In this document: positions 9,915-19,515 of the stretch, in pieces
Layout: each line of letters begins with the position of its first letter
How positions within the stretch are numbered: the first letter of the stretch is position 1
Origin: Huiozyma naganishii CBS 8797
Lineage: Eukaryota > Ascomycota > Saccharomycetes > Saccharomycetales > Saccharomycetaceae
DNA length: 64,000 nucleotides
Assembly: GCF_000348985.1 (NCBI RefSeq)
Contig: NC_035924.1
Location: 1,116,001-1,180,000 of the forward strand
Reading direction: 5' to 3'
Program-made: the position numbers and the translations under genes
Notes under the pieces: generated by a model
Seen by the model: only the letters and a program-made list of their open reading frames with translations
The model's database searches: none
What the model was told of the DNA's origin: nothing

Positions 9915-10604
9915 GGCTCACAGAATTGTATTTGGAATAATTCAACGTCTCACACCCGCAATTCACTAGAATGTAACAGGGTCTTAGACTTTTGTCCGTC
10001 TCCCTTTGTTTATCATATAAACAACATTTTATATTTGTGTGCAGTTTGTTGTTGGGCGGGTAACGCTGTTTGTGTTTGACTGCTGTGTCGCATTGGTCAC
10101 GGACTCAGGAAAGGGTAGTATCGGTTCCAGACTGTTACAACTGTGTTGGGACTATTCGGTGAAACTGTAAAAAGCAAGAGTGAACTGCAATCTACCTTGT
10201 CGTACGGGGAAGTATTTCATGCGGTATCTGGGAGGATAAACGTTCCTCTCAGAATTACTAAACGAAGATGGATTCGCGGGCAGTGCAGGAATCGAGGCGC
10301 AGGGCATCGCCTCGCTCAGCTTGCACCCTCACCCCATGTCACTTTCCTCCCTTCTTAAGTTGATACTACGTTGTAGCAGTTGTTTTCTTTTCATTCTGTT
10401 TCTAAGTCACCACTTCGTCTTCTCTCTCACCCCCAGCAGTCAAATATATTTTGTTATTTTTTTCCCTTCTCGTTAAAGATTAACAAGTAAGGATCTTTAT
10501 CGATTTGAAGCCACACAGTCGGGTACGTAAGGTTAAAGAGCCCATTGTATTGTCGAGAAACATACAACCCTTACAAAACACACACACACATACACAATTT
10601 ATCA
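9915..10604. other. divergent promoter region ABF2 / TVP18
   Basis: 690 bp with no convincing gene. A 71-codon plus-strand frame near 10143-10358 shows no recognisable family or codon bias and is probably chance. CA-rich sequence (10575-10600) makes up the immediate TVP18 leader. Confidence 0.6.
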
Positions 10605-11108
10605 ATGGCATTGAGTATTAAGCAGTTCTTCAACACTGCAGGGATGCTGAAAGACTTGAGGAGCTTTAATTTCAGTGTATACGGGAGGTGGTTCGGCTTC
10701 ATTAATATCATTCTGTGTGTTGCGCTGGGTATTGCCAATCTGTTCCACGTCAGCGGTGTTATTGCGTTCGGTATTGTCAGTATTGTGCAGGGCCTCATTA
10801 TCCTGTTCATTGAGATACCGTTCCTTTTGAAGATATGCCCACTGAGTGATAACTTTATCGAGTTCATATCCAGGTTCGAGACGAATGGATACAGAGCGAT
10901 GTTCTACCTTGCGATGGCCGTTATACAGTACTGCTCAGTCATATTGATGGTCACAAGCTTGCTCGTGGTCGCTATATGCCTGACGGTGTCGGCCGTTTTT
11001 TATGCTGTCGCCTTCGTTAAGCATCAAGAGTTCCAAAATACTAATATTATTAAGAATCCCGCTGACGCTGATTTCCCACACGAGGCTGTCGTTAGGGAAA
11101 TGCTGTGA
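10605..11108 (+). CDS. TVP18: Tvp18 late-Golgi membrane protein
   Basis: A 167-residue integral membrane protein, the same length as S. cerevisiae Tvp18 (YMR071C), found in Tlg2-containing late Golgi vesicles. Four hydrophobic segments are visible, beginning around FGFINIILCVALGIANLF. The ATG at 10605 (MALSIKQFFNTAGMLKDLRS) matches the family start; a further in-frame ATG at 10545 would add 20 residues rich in His and Thr from the CA-repeat leader and is less likely. No motif of known function is apparent beyond the TVP18 family itself. Confidence 0.93.
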   Translation: MALSIKQFFNTAGMLKDLRSFNFSVYGRWFGFINIILCVALGIANLFHVSGVIAFGIVSIVQGLIILFIEIPFLLKICPLSDNFIEFISRFETNGYRAMFYLAMAVIQYCSVILMVTSLLVVAICLTVSAVFYAVAFVKHQEFQNTNIIKNPADADFPHEAVVREML

Positions 11109-11390
11109 AGAGAGAGACCCGCTCTACTAGAAATTTTGAAAAGAAACTGTGTGGGGAATATTTGTAATAAAAGCTATATACGATGACTGTAATACATAGT
11201 ACGTGCGGAATGTTCATGTTTTTTTTTCCTGTCTTTTTTGATTTTGAATGTTACACTCAGATCTGGGAAGTAAACTTCTTCGCGCTACTCCCAAACACTT
11301 CAACATTGACCCTCTTTTGCTCCGTAACTGCAAGTCTCATAACGAGAGAAAGAAAAAAGGGAAACGACGTTTCCTCCTCTTCGGCTCCTT
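11109..11390. other. convergent intergenic TVP18 / MOT3
   Basis: 282 bp between convergent stops, with T-rich tracts near 11220-11240 suited to 3'-end formation. No gene seen. Confidence 0.6.
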
Positions 11391-13055
11391 TCAATTGCTT
11401 CTTTCAATGATCTTGTTCAAGACTCTTTTGACATCATCTTTGTTCAAAATACCTCGATAGAGCAACTTTTTGATGGAGGAGTCGGGATAACCAGATAGTG
11501 TCTTGGGCATAGAGTCAGTGGAATTCTGACCGTCATATGTCCCCCAATTGAAACTAACATTGGCGTTTTTCAGTTCATCCAGGAGATAGTTTGAATGCTT
11601 TAACTTCATGTGTTGAAGCAGATTGTCTTTCCTCTTGTGTCTGCTCAGACACCATGGACATAGGTAGTGTCTCTCTGCAGAATGTGACAACAAATGTCTC
11701 TTCAACCAAGATCTCCTCTTGAACGATTTCTCACAAAGATGACATTTATGGATAAAGTTAGACGGGCTAGAGTTATCGGAATTTGTCAGCGTCGTTATCG
11801 TCAGTTTATTGTTCGAAGTGTCCTGCTCGCTTGGTATTGTACCATTATTCACAATACCAGTGATGTCATTGGCCCCTGTGCCCTTTTTAAGAATATTATC
11901 AGTGCCATTACCATTGGCATCGTCGCCGAATGGGAATTTGGATGACGTCGCTAACGCACTGTTGGATAGTGAATACCCTGGTGTTGGATTATTGATAACT
12001 GCACCAGAATAAGAGTGGTGGCGTTGCTGTTGGTATTGGTATGGACCGTTCATTGGGATGGAATATAACTGCTGCTGGAATGGCGCCGGGTTCAGCATTC
12101 GTTGTCCATTGTTGTTGTTCCCCATACCATTGTTGAAGTTTGTCCCTGCGTAATGCTTTGGATTCATTGCACCGTTCACCTGTTGAGGTGGAGGTGCTTC
12201 CGATGTGCTATCATTCCTGGCCAAACGTGGCGTCCCAGCGACAAATGAGCCTCTGCCGTTATTACTACCATTACCGGGTTTCTGATCATTGATTGATATG
12301 AGAGAATGTGGTGTGACTACTGTCCGCAGGTCATAGATGAGCGGCGAGTGCGTTTTTTTGGTCGTACCATTGTTTGTAGTGGTAGCAACACTCTTGCTTC
12401 CAGTACTATTGTTATTGCTTGTCGAAGAAGAGCTACTTAGACTAGAGTTTGAACTGTTATTCGAGCCTAATCCGTCGCTAGGCTGACCAATACCGAACGA
12501 TAGGGTACTGTTACTTGTTACACCACTACCGTTCTGGTTGCCGATACCATTTGATCCATTCGCACTGTTGGCACTACCAGTCAAACTGTTGATAGACGGT
12601 GTGGGTGACCCGACAGTAGGCTGAGATAACCTTAATACATTATACTGGTAGTGATAGGGTCCCTGTTGTGGTGTCTGTTGAGCCTGCGGTCGCTGGCCTT
12701 GTTGAGCCTGCTGTTGGTGATGCTGCTGCTGCTGTTGCTGAGCAAGCATATTATAATTTGCGGGTGCGTTTTGATATGCCTGATAGTGTGGGGAAGGTTG
12801 GAGTACGTACGGTTGAAATAACTGGTACCCGTAACCGTTCGCGACAGTATTTGAATTGGCGGGCAAAGACTCGGAATTTCTAGGAGTAGAGCTCAAAGGG
12901 TGCAACAGAGTTCGTTGGTCTCTCTTAAATCCGTTATTTTCGTTGACCAAAACACCGCCTGAATTGTTTGCCCCTGGATTATTCGATGTGTTGTTATTAT
13001 TATTGTCAACCATTAGAGGGTATTGTGGTGCTAGTTGTCGGATCCAAGGATTCAT
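11391..13055 (-). CDS. MOT3: Mot3 zinc-finger transcription factor, prion-like
   Basis: A 554-residue nuclear repressor/activator of hypoxic, sterol and cell-wall genes (S. cerevisiae Mot3, YMR070W). Two C2H2 fingers sit at about 438-458 (CHLCEKSFKRRSWLKRHLLSH) and 466-487 (CPWCLSRHKRKDNLLQHMKLKH). The rest is low-complexity: Asn-rich stretches throughout and a Gln-rich run near residues 105-135. This is the type of sequence that lets S. cerevisiae Mot3 form the [MOT3+] prion; whether this orthologue does is unknown. The fingers lie near the C-terminus with about 67 residues after them. A 2.5-kb noncoding region lies upstream. Confidence 0.94.
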   Translation of the reverse strand: MNPWIRQLAPQYPLMVDNNNNNTSNNPGANNSGGVLVNENNGFKRDQRTLLHPLSSTPRNSESLPANSNTVANGYGYQLFQPYVLQPSPHYQAYQNAPANYNMLAQQQQQQHHQQQAQQGQRPQAQQTPQQGPYHYQYNVLRLSQPTVGSPTPSINSLTGSANSANGSNGIGNQNGSGVTSNSTLSFGIGQPSDGLGSNNSSNSSLSSSSSTSNNNSTGSKSVATTTNNGTTKKTHSPLIYDLRTVVTPHSLISINDQKPGNGSNNGRGSFVAGTPRLARNDSTSEAPPPQQVNGAMNPKHYAGTNFNNGMGNNNNGQRMLNPAPFQQQLYSIPMNGPYQYQQQRHHSYSGAVINNPTPGYSLSNSALATSSKFPFGDDANGNGTDNILKKGTGANDITGIVNNGTIPSEQDTSNNKLTITTLTNSDNSSPSNFIHKCHLCEKSFKRRSWLKRHLLSHSAERHYLCPWCLSRHKRKDNLLQHMKLKHSNYLLDELKNANVSFNWGTYDGQNSTDSMPKTLSGYPDSSIKKLLYRGILNKDDVKRVLNKIIERSN

Positions 13056-13475
13056 AGCACTAACGGTACAAAATCCACCCAGATATAATAATTTGAATTT
13101 TCTGTTTTTCTTTCTTATAACACTAATCTCCTTCCCGATCTAAATCTCTCTATCGCAAAAAAAAAGATAGAAAGTGAAAAAAAAACTGCGGAGAAAATAG
13201 GCTGAATATCGTTTCTCGCTGTTGGAAATGATCAAGCGGATAGAAGAAGAAGAGGAAGCTATACGGTTTTCCTTATAGAAAGAGAGTGCAGAAAAAAAAG
13301 TAATAATAATAATAATAAAAGATTCAAATGCAATAGATCTTGAAGGCAAGTTTACCAAAACTTCTTTTGTTTGTTTCTGAATCAACGGGATGGTTAACTC
13401 AGTATATGGGATCCTGTCCTGTCAACTAACTGAATATAAAAAAATACAGCAAGACGGAGGGAAATGAAAACACAC

Positions 13476-13481
13476 ACGCGT
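13476..13481. promoter_or_regulatory. ACGCGT (MCB-like) in MOT3 upstream region
   Basis: An isolated palindromic ACGCGT about 420 bp before the MOT3 start. It could bind MBF, but a single copy at this distance is weak evidence. Confidence 0.25.
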
Positions 13482-13558
13482 CTGTCACAGAGGCCGTTCC
13501 TTCCTAAACGGTAAGAAGGAACATAAACTAAGAATATGAACAAGACCCAGTTCCTTTC

Positions 13559-13588
13559 AATATATATATATGTGTGTGTGTGTGTGTT
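13559..13588. repeat. AT/GT dinucleotide microsatellite
   Basis: A run of alternating AT dinucleotides passes directly into GT dinucleotides, about 500 bp upstream of the MOT3 start. Such purine-pyrimidine alternation is length-variable between strains. Confidence 0.8.
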
Positions 13589-14653
13589 ATGTTGTGTTTG
13601 TATCTTTGCACCTATATACCCGTCAATCGTTATAGCATAAAGGGGTAAAAAGAAATTTGATTATGCAGGATAGTCCCGGTTGAAAGTACAGCTTTCAAAG
13701 TATTTTTTTCTTTCTTTTTCTTTTTCGCGAGATGCGTAAGCATCCAAGGAAACTGGCCAGAAAGTAAAATAGGATTACGTAGATGTTAGCTTTGTTCGAG
13801 GGAACGCATTTCCAGTTGACACCAACTACGAACAAGCACGCCCTCCTCCTCTCGGCCTCTTCTCGACGATTCCCTGCGTAACTTCTGAGGGAGAAGTTTT
13901 CGAAGGCGCGTGTACGTGAGAATATCCGCACAAAAGTTTTTTCGTTGTGTTTTTTTTTCTGCGGGAACAATAGGAAAGAGGCAGGCGCAATGCATTGTTA
14001 GAGCAAGTTTATTTTGTTTGTTTCTTTGTTCGAGGGAGGGGAACTGGAGGAGAAAAAGCCGAAAAATCCATTCTTTGTTATATTATTTCACGTTACTTCG
14101 CGCGGCTAAATGGTGGGAGAGCCAAGCGTGCAAGACTGTAGCAAGTAAGAACTTTTTGAGAATAAAGAGGAAGAGACTCCAAAGCTTGGTAAAGTCCCGG
14201 CCCTAAAAACGTGTTGCGTAGTTTTGCCAATCTTAGTCGCATCCACCTGTTGCAGAGCACGCTCGGCAGTGTGACAAAAAAAAACAATAATACTAAGGGC
14301 AAAAAGATTCGAGATCGAGGTTTTTTACGTGCATTTGCTGACGATTCATACCGTCATAGTAAGATACTACCTTTCTTTGCTTCAGAGAAGGATCCACTGG
14401 GGAGTCCCTTGTGCCTTTGTCCTGTTAGGCCAATCCTGTAATTTTCATGGACCGGTTTTTTTCAATCGTTCCGTAGTCCTCGAAGTGTTGGGGTATGGAT
14501 GCAAGCAAGTTCGGGCCCACGCCATTGTCCTTCTGCAGTGTGCTTGCTCTGGGGGGGCTGGCAAAAGCAGTAACCGGAATACTCCCCCCCCGGCTCTACG
14601 ACCTCGAGCAAGAATAACCGTCGAGGAACCTTGTTCCCTAAAATTGTACCTAC

Positions 14654-14673
14654 GGAGAGTCCCTCGGCTCTCC
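14654..14673. repeat. short inverted repeat
   Basis: GGAGAG at 14654-14659 pairs with CTCTCC at 14668-14673 around an 8-base loop. It lies 21 bp from a larger hairpin at 14695-14727. Confidence 0.5.
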
Positions 14674-14694
14674 AATAACGGAGGAGCAACCTAA

Positions 14695-14727
14695 TAATCG
14701 GACTGTGCCTTGAGCACAGTCCGATTA
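14695..14727. repeat. perfect 14-bp inverted repeat, 5-base loop
   Basis: TAATCGGACTGTGC (14695-14708) is followed by CTTGA and then its exact reverse complement (14714-14727). The arms contain CGG and CCG, the half-sites preferred by zinc-cluster regulators, facing outward 19 bases apart. It lies about 1.65 kb upstream of MOT3 and 0.8 kb past the NAT4 stop. Function unknown. Confidence 0.8.
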
Positions 14728-15540
14728 AACAGATACCTCTCTTCTCGCAAAATGGGTCTCAGAGTGCACCTGATTGTTGAAACTCTCTCCAACTTATTCA
14801 TCATCGCACGTTTCCCATACGTGGATCCCGCCCTCGGGACTAGGCACACAGGAACTGCGGGGAGGGAAGCAGGCCCGGATTTCTCAGAGAACTGACTAAG
14901 CAAACAGAAAAATTATGTTCTCGCTTTCGCGGAAAAGGGAAAAAAAAAATAGAGAGGAGAGGGGAAAAGCATCTTTTTTAGGCACGGTGGGACAAAGGGA
15001 CTAGGGCGGAAATCTGACAGGAACCAATGAAACGCCGCTATTTTCTTTCCCCGCCCCCCGTGGGTGTCTTTTTCCCGACAGTCCCCAGCAGTTCCACAGA
15101 GAGAGAGAATCCCGTAGAGGGGGAAGCTGCAGCAAGAAGGGCCCTCCCCTCTCGCAAATATCGGATGATGCAACGGAGATAATAGTCGGGTATTGAAATC
15201 TATTGTTGTACTCGATTACGTCGACGGTTCTGCAAAATCAAAGATTTGATCTTCGCGCGGAACCGTTTACGTTTTAGTGAAGATCCTGAAGGAATCCAGA
15301 AATAAGGTTTTTAGACTCCATACACAAGAAGTAGTGCTGCTTGGTTCGTAGCTCTGCCATTACTAAACAATTACACTATTTTGATCCCGTCCCGTTCTTT
15401 TTTTTAACGGGCGAAAGACGGATTTCTGAGTTGCCCATAGTGGAGGGCGGGGGATGGTGAGGGGTATGCCCCATTGTTTTCCTGTTTTTTTATTTTTATC
15501 TTCTTTCCCGCTTTCTCCGCGCCGGACGGGGGTGGCTGGG

Positions 15541-16356
15541 TTACACATGATTTACCACTTCCAAATACAACAGGTAATAGGTAGGCTTCTTTATAGTTAC
15601 TTTAACATCGCTGTCTCTAGCAGGGTCTAGCGCCGTGCGGGCAGCTGTTCGTCTTCTGGGCTTTTCTGTAACTTCGTCTCGTGGCGAATCAATGGTGTAT
15701 GTGAAATTTAGACGCTCGTAGAACTTTAGAGCTTTTTCGTTGTCACTAAATACAGTCAACGCAACGGCTGCGACTTCTGGGCTCTCCAGGGCACATTCAG
15801 TCAGGTAACTTACAATGGCTTGCCCAAGTTTCTGCCTACGGATTGCCTCGATTAGCTGGATCTCGTAGAGGTATACGACTCTATCTGTACTCTCTATGGA
15901 TGAGATACCATTCTCTTCTGTCAACATAAAAGAAGTGTACAACACTGGTTCAGAGTCACTGACCCAGTAACTGACATATACTAGTTGAGCGGAGAGCATC
16001 TCCAACCACTTATTTTCTCGCCAGTGCTTACTGTTCCCGTATATTTTTCGAGAGAGTCTTGCATAAACGGGGCCCAAGTTGTTGTCTAAGATCTCAAGAA
16101 AGATACGGAGACATCGTTCGCAAGTATTATCCTCTTTCGCCGTCGGGTTGTCGTCTGTGGTGGGGGGCAGCGGGGGTAGCCCACCGGGATAGGACATTAT
16201 CTTATTATGTGACTCATCATCATCATCACCAACCCCTTCAATGTAGTGGATTCTTCTTTTCAAAGAAACCGCAGTGCCGTTTAGATCACATCCTATTACT
16301 GTTGGGAATTGTCTATCTACAGTCTGCAAAAACAGAGTAAGATCGTTCTCGTCCAT
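15541..16356 (-). CDS. NAT4: Nat4 N-alpha-acetyltransferase for histones H4 and H2A
   Basis: A 271-residue GNAT-fold enzyme (S. cerevisiae Nat4, 285) that acetylates the N-terminal serine of histones H4 and H2A. The family-specific part reads LGPVYARLSRKIYGNSKHWRENK, then LVYVSYW and SFMLTEENG. A diverged acetyl-CoA loop follows in RRQKLGQAIVSYLTECAL, and ALTVFSDNEKALKFYERLNF closes the fold. The frame is open to 16392, but only through a TTG; the first ATG is at 16356 (MDENDLTLFLQ). S. cerevisiae NAT4 is also next to MOT3. It diverges from LAS21 across a shared cell-cycle-type element. Confidence 0.9.
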   Translation of the reverse strand: MDENDLTLFLQTVDRQFPTVIGCDLNGTAVSLKRRIHYIEGVGDDDDESHNKIMSYPGGLPPLPPTTDDNPTAKEDNTCERCLRIFLEILDNNLGPVYARLSRKIYGNSKHWRENKWLEMLSAQLVYVSYWVSDSEPVLYTSFMLTEENGISSIESTDRVVYLYEIQLIEAIRRQKLGQAIVSYLTECALESPEVAAVALTVFSDNEKALKFYERLNFTYTIDSPRDEVTEKPRRRTAARTALDPARDSDVKVTIKKPTYYLLYLEVVNHV

Positions 16357-16498
16357 TACCAATGATTTTTTTTTGCTTATATCTCTCCTCAATTGGTTAT
16401 TCTGTGTGAGTACTGGTTCGAATCTTGATTTTTCAATTGAAACTGCTGTGTTTTTTCCCTAGAGGCACTATTAGTGTTGTGTATGAAAAAACTGTACG

Positions 16499-16512
16499 TC
16501 GCGAAAACGCGT
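16499..16512 (+). promoter_or_regulatory. SCB plus MCB-type element between NAT4 and LAS21
   Basis: CGCGAAA, an SCB-type match, runs straight into ACGCGT at 16507-16512, in the 288-bp divergent promoter between NAT4 (start 16356) and LAS21 (start 16645). SBF and MBF bind these in G1/S. Timing NAT4 with histone supply would be logical; LAS21 could equally be the target. Inferred from motif only. Confidence 0.5.
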
Positions 16513-16644
16513 CGTTAAACGTGTATTTTGAGAAAAATAAAAATATATGCTGAGAGCAGAAGTAGATCTAAAGAGACGGAAATTGCAAAGCTTAGCTTAG
16601 ATCACCCTAGCAGTATTAAAAATTAGAGTTGAAAGCGGATTGGC

Positions 16645-19137
16645 ATGCTCGGAAGATTGGGTGCTGCTCTAATATTGCAATTAATTGCAATATTTATATT
16701 CTGTCTTGGGTTTTTCCCTCAAAAAAAAGTACTGAAAGGGCAAGCCGAATTCAATCCTGAGAACCTTGACCGTTTGGGGTCAAACAGAGAAGAACCCGTT
16801 TTCAATAAATTTATCCTCGTTGTTGTGGATGCCTTGAGAAGCGATTTCATCTTTGACAGTCATAATTCACACTTTGACTTTGTCCACTCAAAACTCAATT
16901 CCGGTGAGGCATGGGGGTTCACAGCGTTCAGCAGCCCGCCCACTGTCACTTTACCTCGTTTAAAGGGTATCACTACGGGATCAACTCCAAACTTTTTGGA
17001 TGCGTTGTTGAATGTCGCCGAAGACGATCAGACGTCGACAATCAAAGAGCAGGACTCATGGATCAATCAGTTTCTGACAAATGGGAATCAGTCGATTAGG
17101 TTTTTTGGGGACGATACGTGGCTGAAGCTTTTCGCTCCGGCAAACGAAACGTTTCAAGAATGGGAGGGTACTAACTCCTTTTTTGTAAGCGACTTCACTC
17201 AGGTAGACCTCAATGTCACAAGACACATTCCCACACAGTTGCAGGAAAAGGATCAATGGGATACTTTGATCTTACATTATTTGGGTCTTGACCACATCGG
17301 TCACAAAGGTGGCGCTTACTCGCACTTCATGCCTGAAAAGCATAAAGAAATGGATAACGTCTTAAAAGATCTATACGAAAATGTTGATCCTGATACCTTG
17401 ATCGTGGTTATGGGTGACCATGGAATGAACGACGTGGGGAACCACGGCGGTTCATCACCTGGTGAGACACACGCTGGGCTTGTGTTTTTATCAGAGAAAT
17501 TATCACGCTTTCCTAAACCGCATTCTCAATATGAAACTATTCCTTTAAATACACCTGTGACTGCCGATGGAGATAAAACGTTCGAATACCTGACTCAAGT
17601 ACAGCAAGTGGATATCGTTCCAACATTAGCAACATTGTTTAACGTTCCCATTCCGAAAAACAGTGTTGGTATTCTAATAAAAGATTTTATTCCCCTGCTA
17701 GATAAGCACTTAAGAGAGGCGAAAGTCGGAGAAAATTATCAACAGCTGTTTACCTTGTCAAATTCAATGGAAACCGTTAATGTAGGTTTAACTGTTGATG
17801 AAATGTACGAAAAGATGCGTGCTGTTCAAGAAAACCTCACGCGCAATGCTACAGACTACAACTACCGGGCACTGGTACCGGGTTACGTCATATTAGTATG
17901 CGTGACGGCATATTGCCTAATATTAGCCGTGCAACGGATGCGCTTGTCTGGGGCCTTTGTCGCTCTTTTGGGTATATCATTTTTAACTGGTATCTCTATG
18001 TTTGGCAGTAGCTTTGTTGAGGAGGAACACCAACTGTGGTGGTGGGTTATAACTGGCTCGATTTTATTCACATTGGCATTCCGCCAAAGCTCTTGGCATA
18101 CTACCTCGTCATGTATTACTCTCTCGCTCGCAGTGAGGCTGATCCGTGGTTGGAATAACACTGGTCAAAAGACGACATATACCTACGTTATAGGTAATAT
18201 TTTAGCAGCTCACCCCACAATCAAATGGAATCTAAATGTCCTAGCTTTTCTTGCGGTATGCCAATCAAACACAGAATCTCTAATGTCCTTCTGCGGTCAT
18301 ATCGTATTGATAGTCGTTGCCTTAGCATATAAGATAAACTGGGCATTGGTTAATAAGGAAAATGTCCCCGTTTATGCTTTTCAGTTTCTGCAAATCATAG
18401 GAAGGCTTATAAAGGTGAACGTTGGCGAAGACATTGAGAATCTCGAGGAAGCCTTAATTCCGCTGGCAAGAGTGTTTTATCGGTTGGTTCTGTCTTTCAC
18501 AGTTGTAAAAATTGTTCTCGCTAAAATAAGACTTCAGCCTCCCCATTCTCTTATTAAGGATATCTCCAAAAACTTTGTGGTCCTACTAATGTTCCTATCA
18601 TCAACGTCGAATATACCTCAGTTTCTGATCTTTGAAATTATGAAAGTATGCATTACTCAGATAATTAAAGATGAGTACGGTTCTGACATCTCAATAACAG
18701 CAATAGTGTCACTGATACTTCAAAACTTCACCTTTTTCCAATTTGGCCGGACTAATTCTATCGCCACCATTGACCTTTCCAACGCATATCATGGAATCTC
18801 TGAAAACTACAATATATATGCTGTTGGCTGGTTGATGGTCATATCGAATTTTGCACCAGCACTCTATTGGGCAATTTATCCTTGGAATATTACGTACGTG
18901 ACCCCAACAGGCATCTGTAAAGCTAGATGGTTACGGTTTGCAAAGGGCAAGCTGCCCATTACCTTGTTTAATGGGCTTGTGGGTTGCTGTCTTCTGGCTG
19001 CATGTGTGGCTTTAAGGTACCATTTGTTCATATGGAGCGTGTTCAGCCCAAAATTGTGCTATTACGTTTTCTGGAATTTATTCATGGCGTCAATTATTGG
19101 ATGGGCACTAGAAGCGGTGCTGCTGCTCCTTGTATAG
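16645..19137 (+). CDS. LAS21: GPI ethanolamine-phosphate transferase 2 (Las21/Gpi7)
   Basis: An 830-residue endoplasmic reticulum membrane enzyme, the same length as S. cerevisiae Las21 (YJL062W). It adds ethanolamine phosphate to the second mannose of GPI anchors. After an N-terminal signal anchor (about 5-24) comes a lumenal alkaline-phosphatase-like domain with the metal-site motifs VDALRSDF (61-68), LGLDHIGH (213-220) and MGDHGMND (from 256). The C-terminal half, from about residue 410, is a series of membrane helices. Downstream NUP82 is on the same strand, as in S. cerevisiae, but the block joins a different neighbour (NAT4) here. Confidence 0.96.
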   Translation: MLGRLGAALILQLIAIFIFCLGFFPQKKVLKGQAEFNPENLDRLGSNREEPVFNKFILVVVDALRSDFIFDSHNSHFDFVHSKLNSGEAWGFTAFSSPPTVTLPRLKGITTGSTPNFLDALLNVAEDDQTSTIKEQDSWINQFLTNGNQSIRFFGDDTWLKLFAPANETFQEWEGTNSFFVSDFTQVDLNVTRHIPTQLQEKDQWDTLILHYLGLDHIGHKGGAYSHFMPEKHKEMDNVLKDLYENVDPDTLIVVMGDHGMNDVGNHGGSSPGETHAGLVFLSEKLSRFPKPHSQYETIPLNTPVTADGDKTFEYLTQVQQVDIVPTLATLFNVPIPKNSVGILIKDFIPLLDKHLREAKVGENYQQLFTLSNSMETVNVGLTVDEMYEKMRAVQENLTRNATDYNYRALVPGYVILVCVTAYCLILAVQRMRLSGAFVALLGISFLTGISMFGSSFVEEEHQLWWWVITGSILFTLAFRQSSWHTTSSCITLSLAVRLIRGWNNTGQKTTYTYVIGNILAAHPTIKWNLNVLAFLAVCQSNTESLMSFCGHIVLIVVALAYKINWALVNKENVPVYAFQFLQIIGRLIKVNVGEDIENLEEALIPLARVFYRLVLSFTVVKIVLAKIRLQPPHSLIKDISKNFVVLLMFLSSTSNIPQFLIFEIMKVCITQIIKDEYGSDISITAIVSLILQNFTFFQFGRTNSIATIDLSNAYHGISENYNIYAVGWLMVISNFAPALYWAIYPWNITYVTPTGICKARWLRFAKGKLPITLFNGLVGCCLLAACVALRYHLFIWSVFSPKLCYYVFWNLFMASIIGWALEAVLLLLV

Positions 19138-19515
19138 TAAGTGTTTTTGTATATAGAAGATAGAGCTGAAGATTTTTTGGGGAGGTCCTGCATTTTGATT
19201 GAAGGATGCTGTATACAATTAAGATAGTTACGGCATTCCTTCTCTGATTTAACGGAGTCATGTATTTGGCAAATCTTGCGACCTGAATTATGCGACATCA
19301 CAGCTGTCCTTCGATAGAACATTCGTTGTAGTGTTACCCGAAATACTTCAAAAAATTTCCTCGAAAAAAGGATAACGAAATGAAGAGCTTTTCCACAGCG
19401 TCCAAATATTGAAGTTCGCAGAGGAAGTTCTTCAATCAGTCAAAGCATTGTATCGCAGACTCTCTGATTAATGATCATATAGATACGCGTTCTGTGAAGC
19501 TATTGCAAATATATT
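19138..19515. other. intergenic LAS21 / NUP82
   Basis: 378 bp between codirectional genes. An ACGCGT lies at 19495-19500, only 16 bases before the NUP82 ATG, so probably within the leader. No other feature seen. Confidence 0.6.

Larger units (their letters stand above)
13056..15540. other. 2.5-kb noncoding region upstream of MOT3
   Basis: No frame here is longer than about 121 codons or recognisable. The MOT3-proximal part contains an ACGCGT at 13476-13481, an AT/GT microsatellite at about 13559-13588, and long purine- or pyrimidine-biased tracts. Two hairpin-forming inverted repeats lie at 14654-14673 and 14695-14727. In S. cerevisiae MOT3 and NAT4 are direct neighbours, so the excess length is either MOT3 regulatory DNA, an unrecognised noncoding RNA or gene relics. 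Confidence 0.55.
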
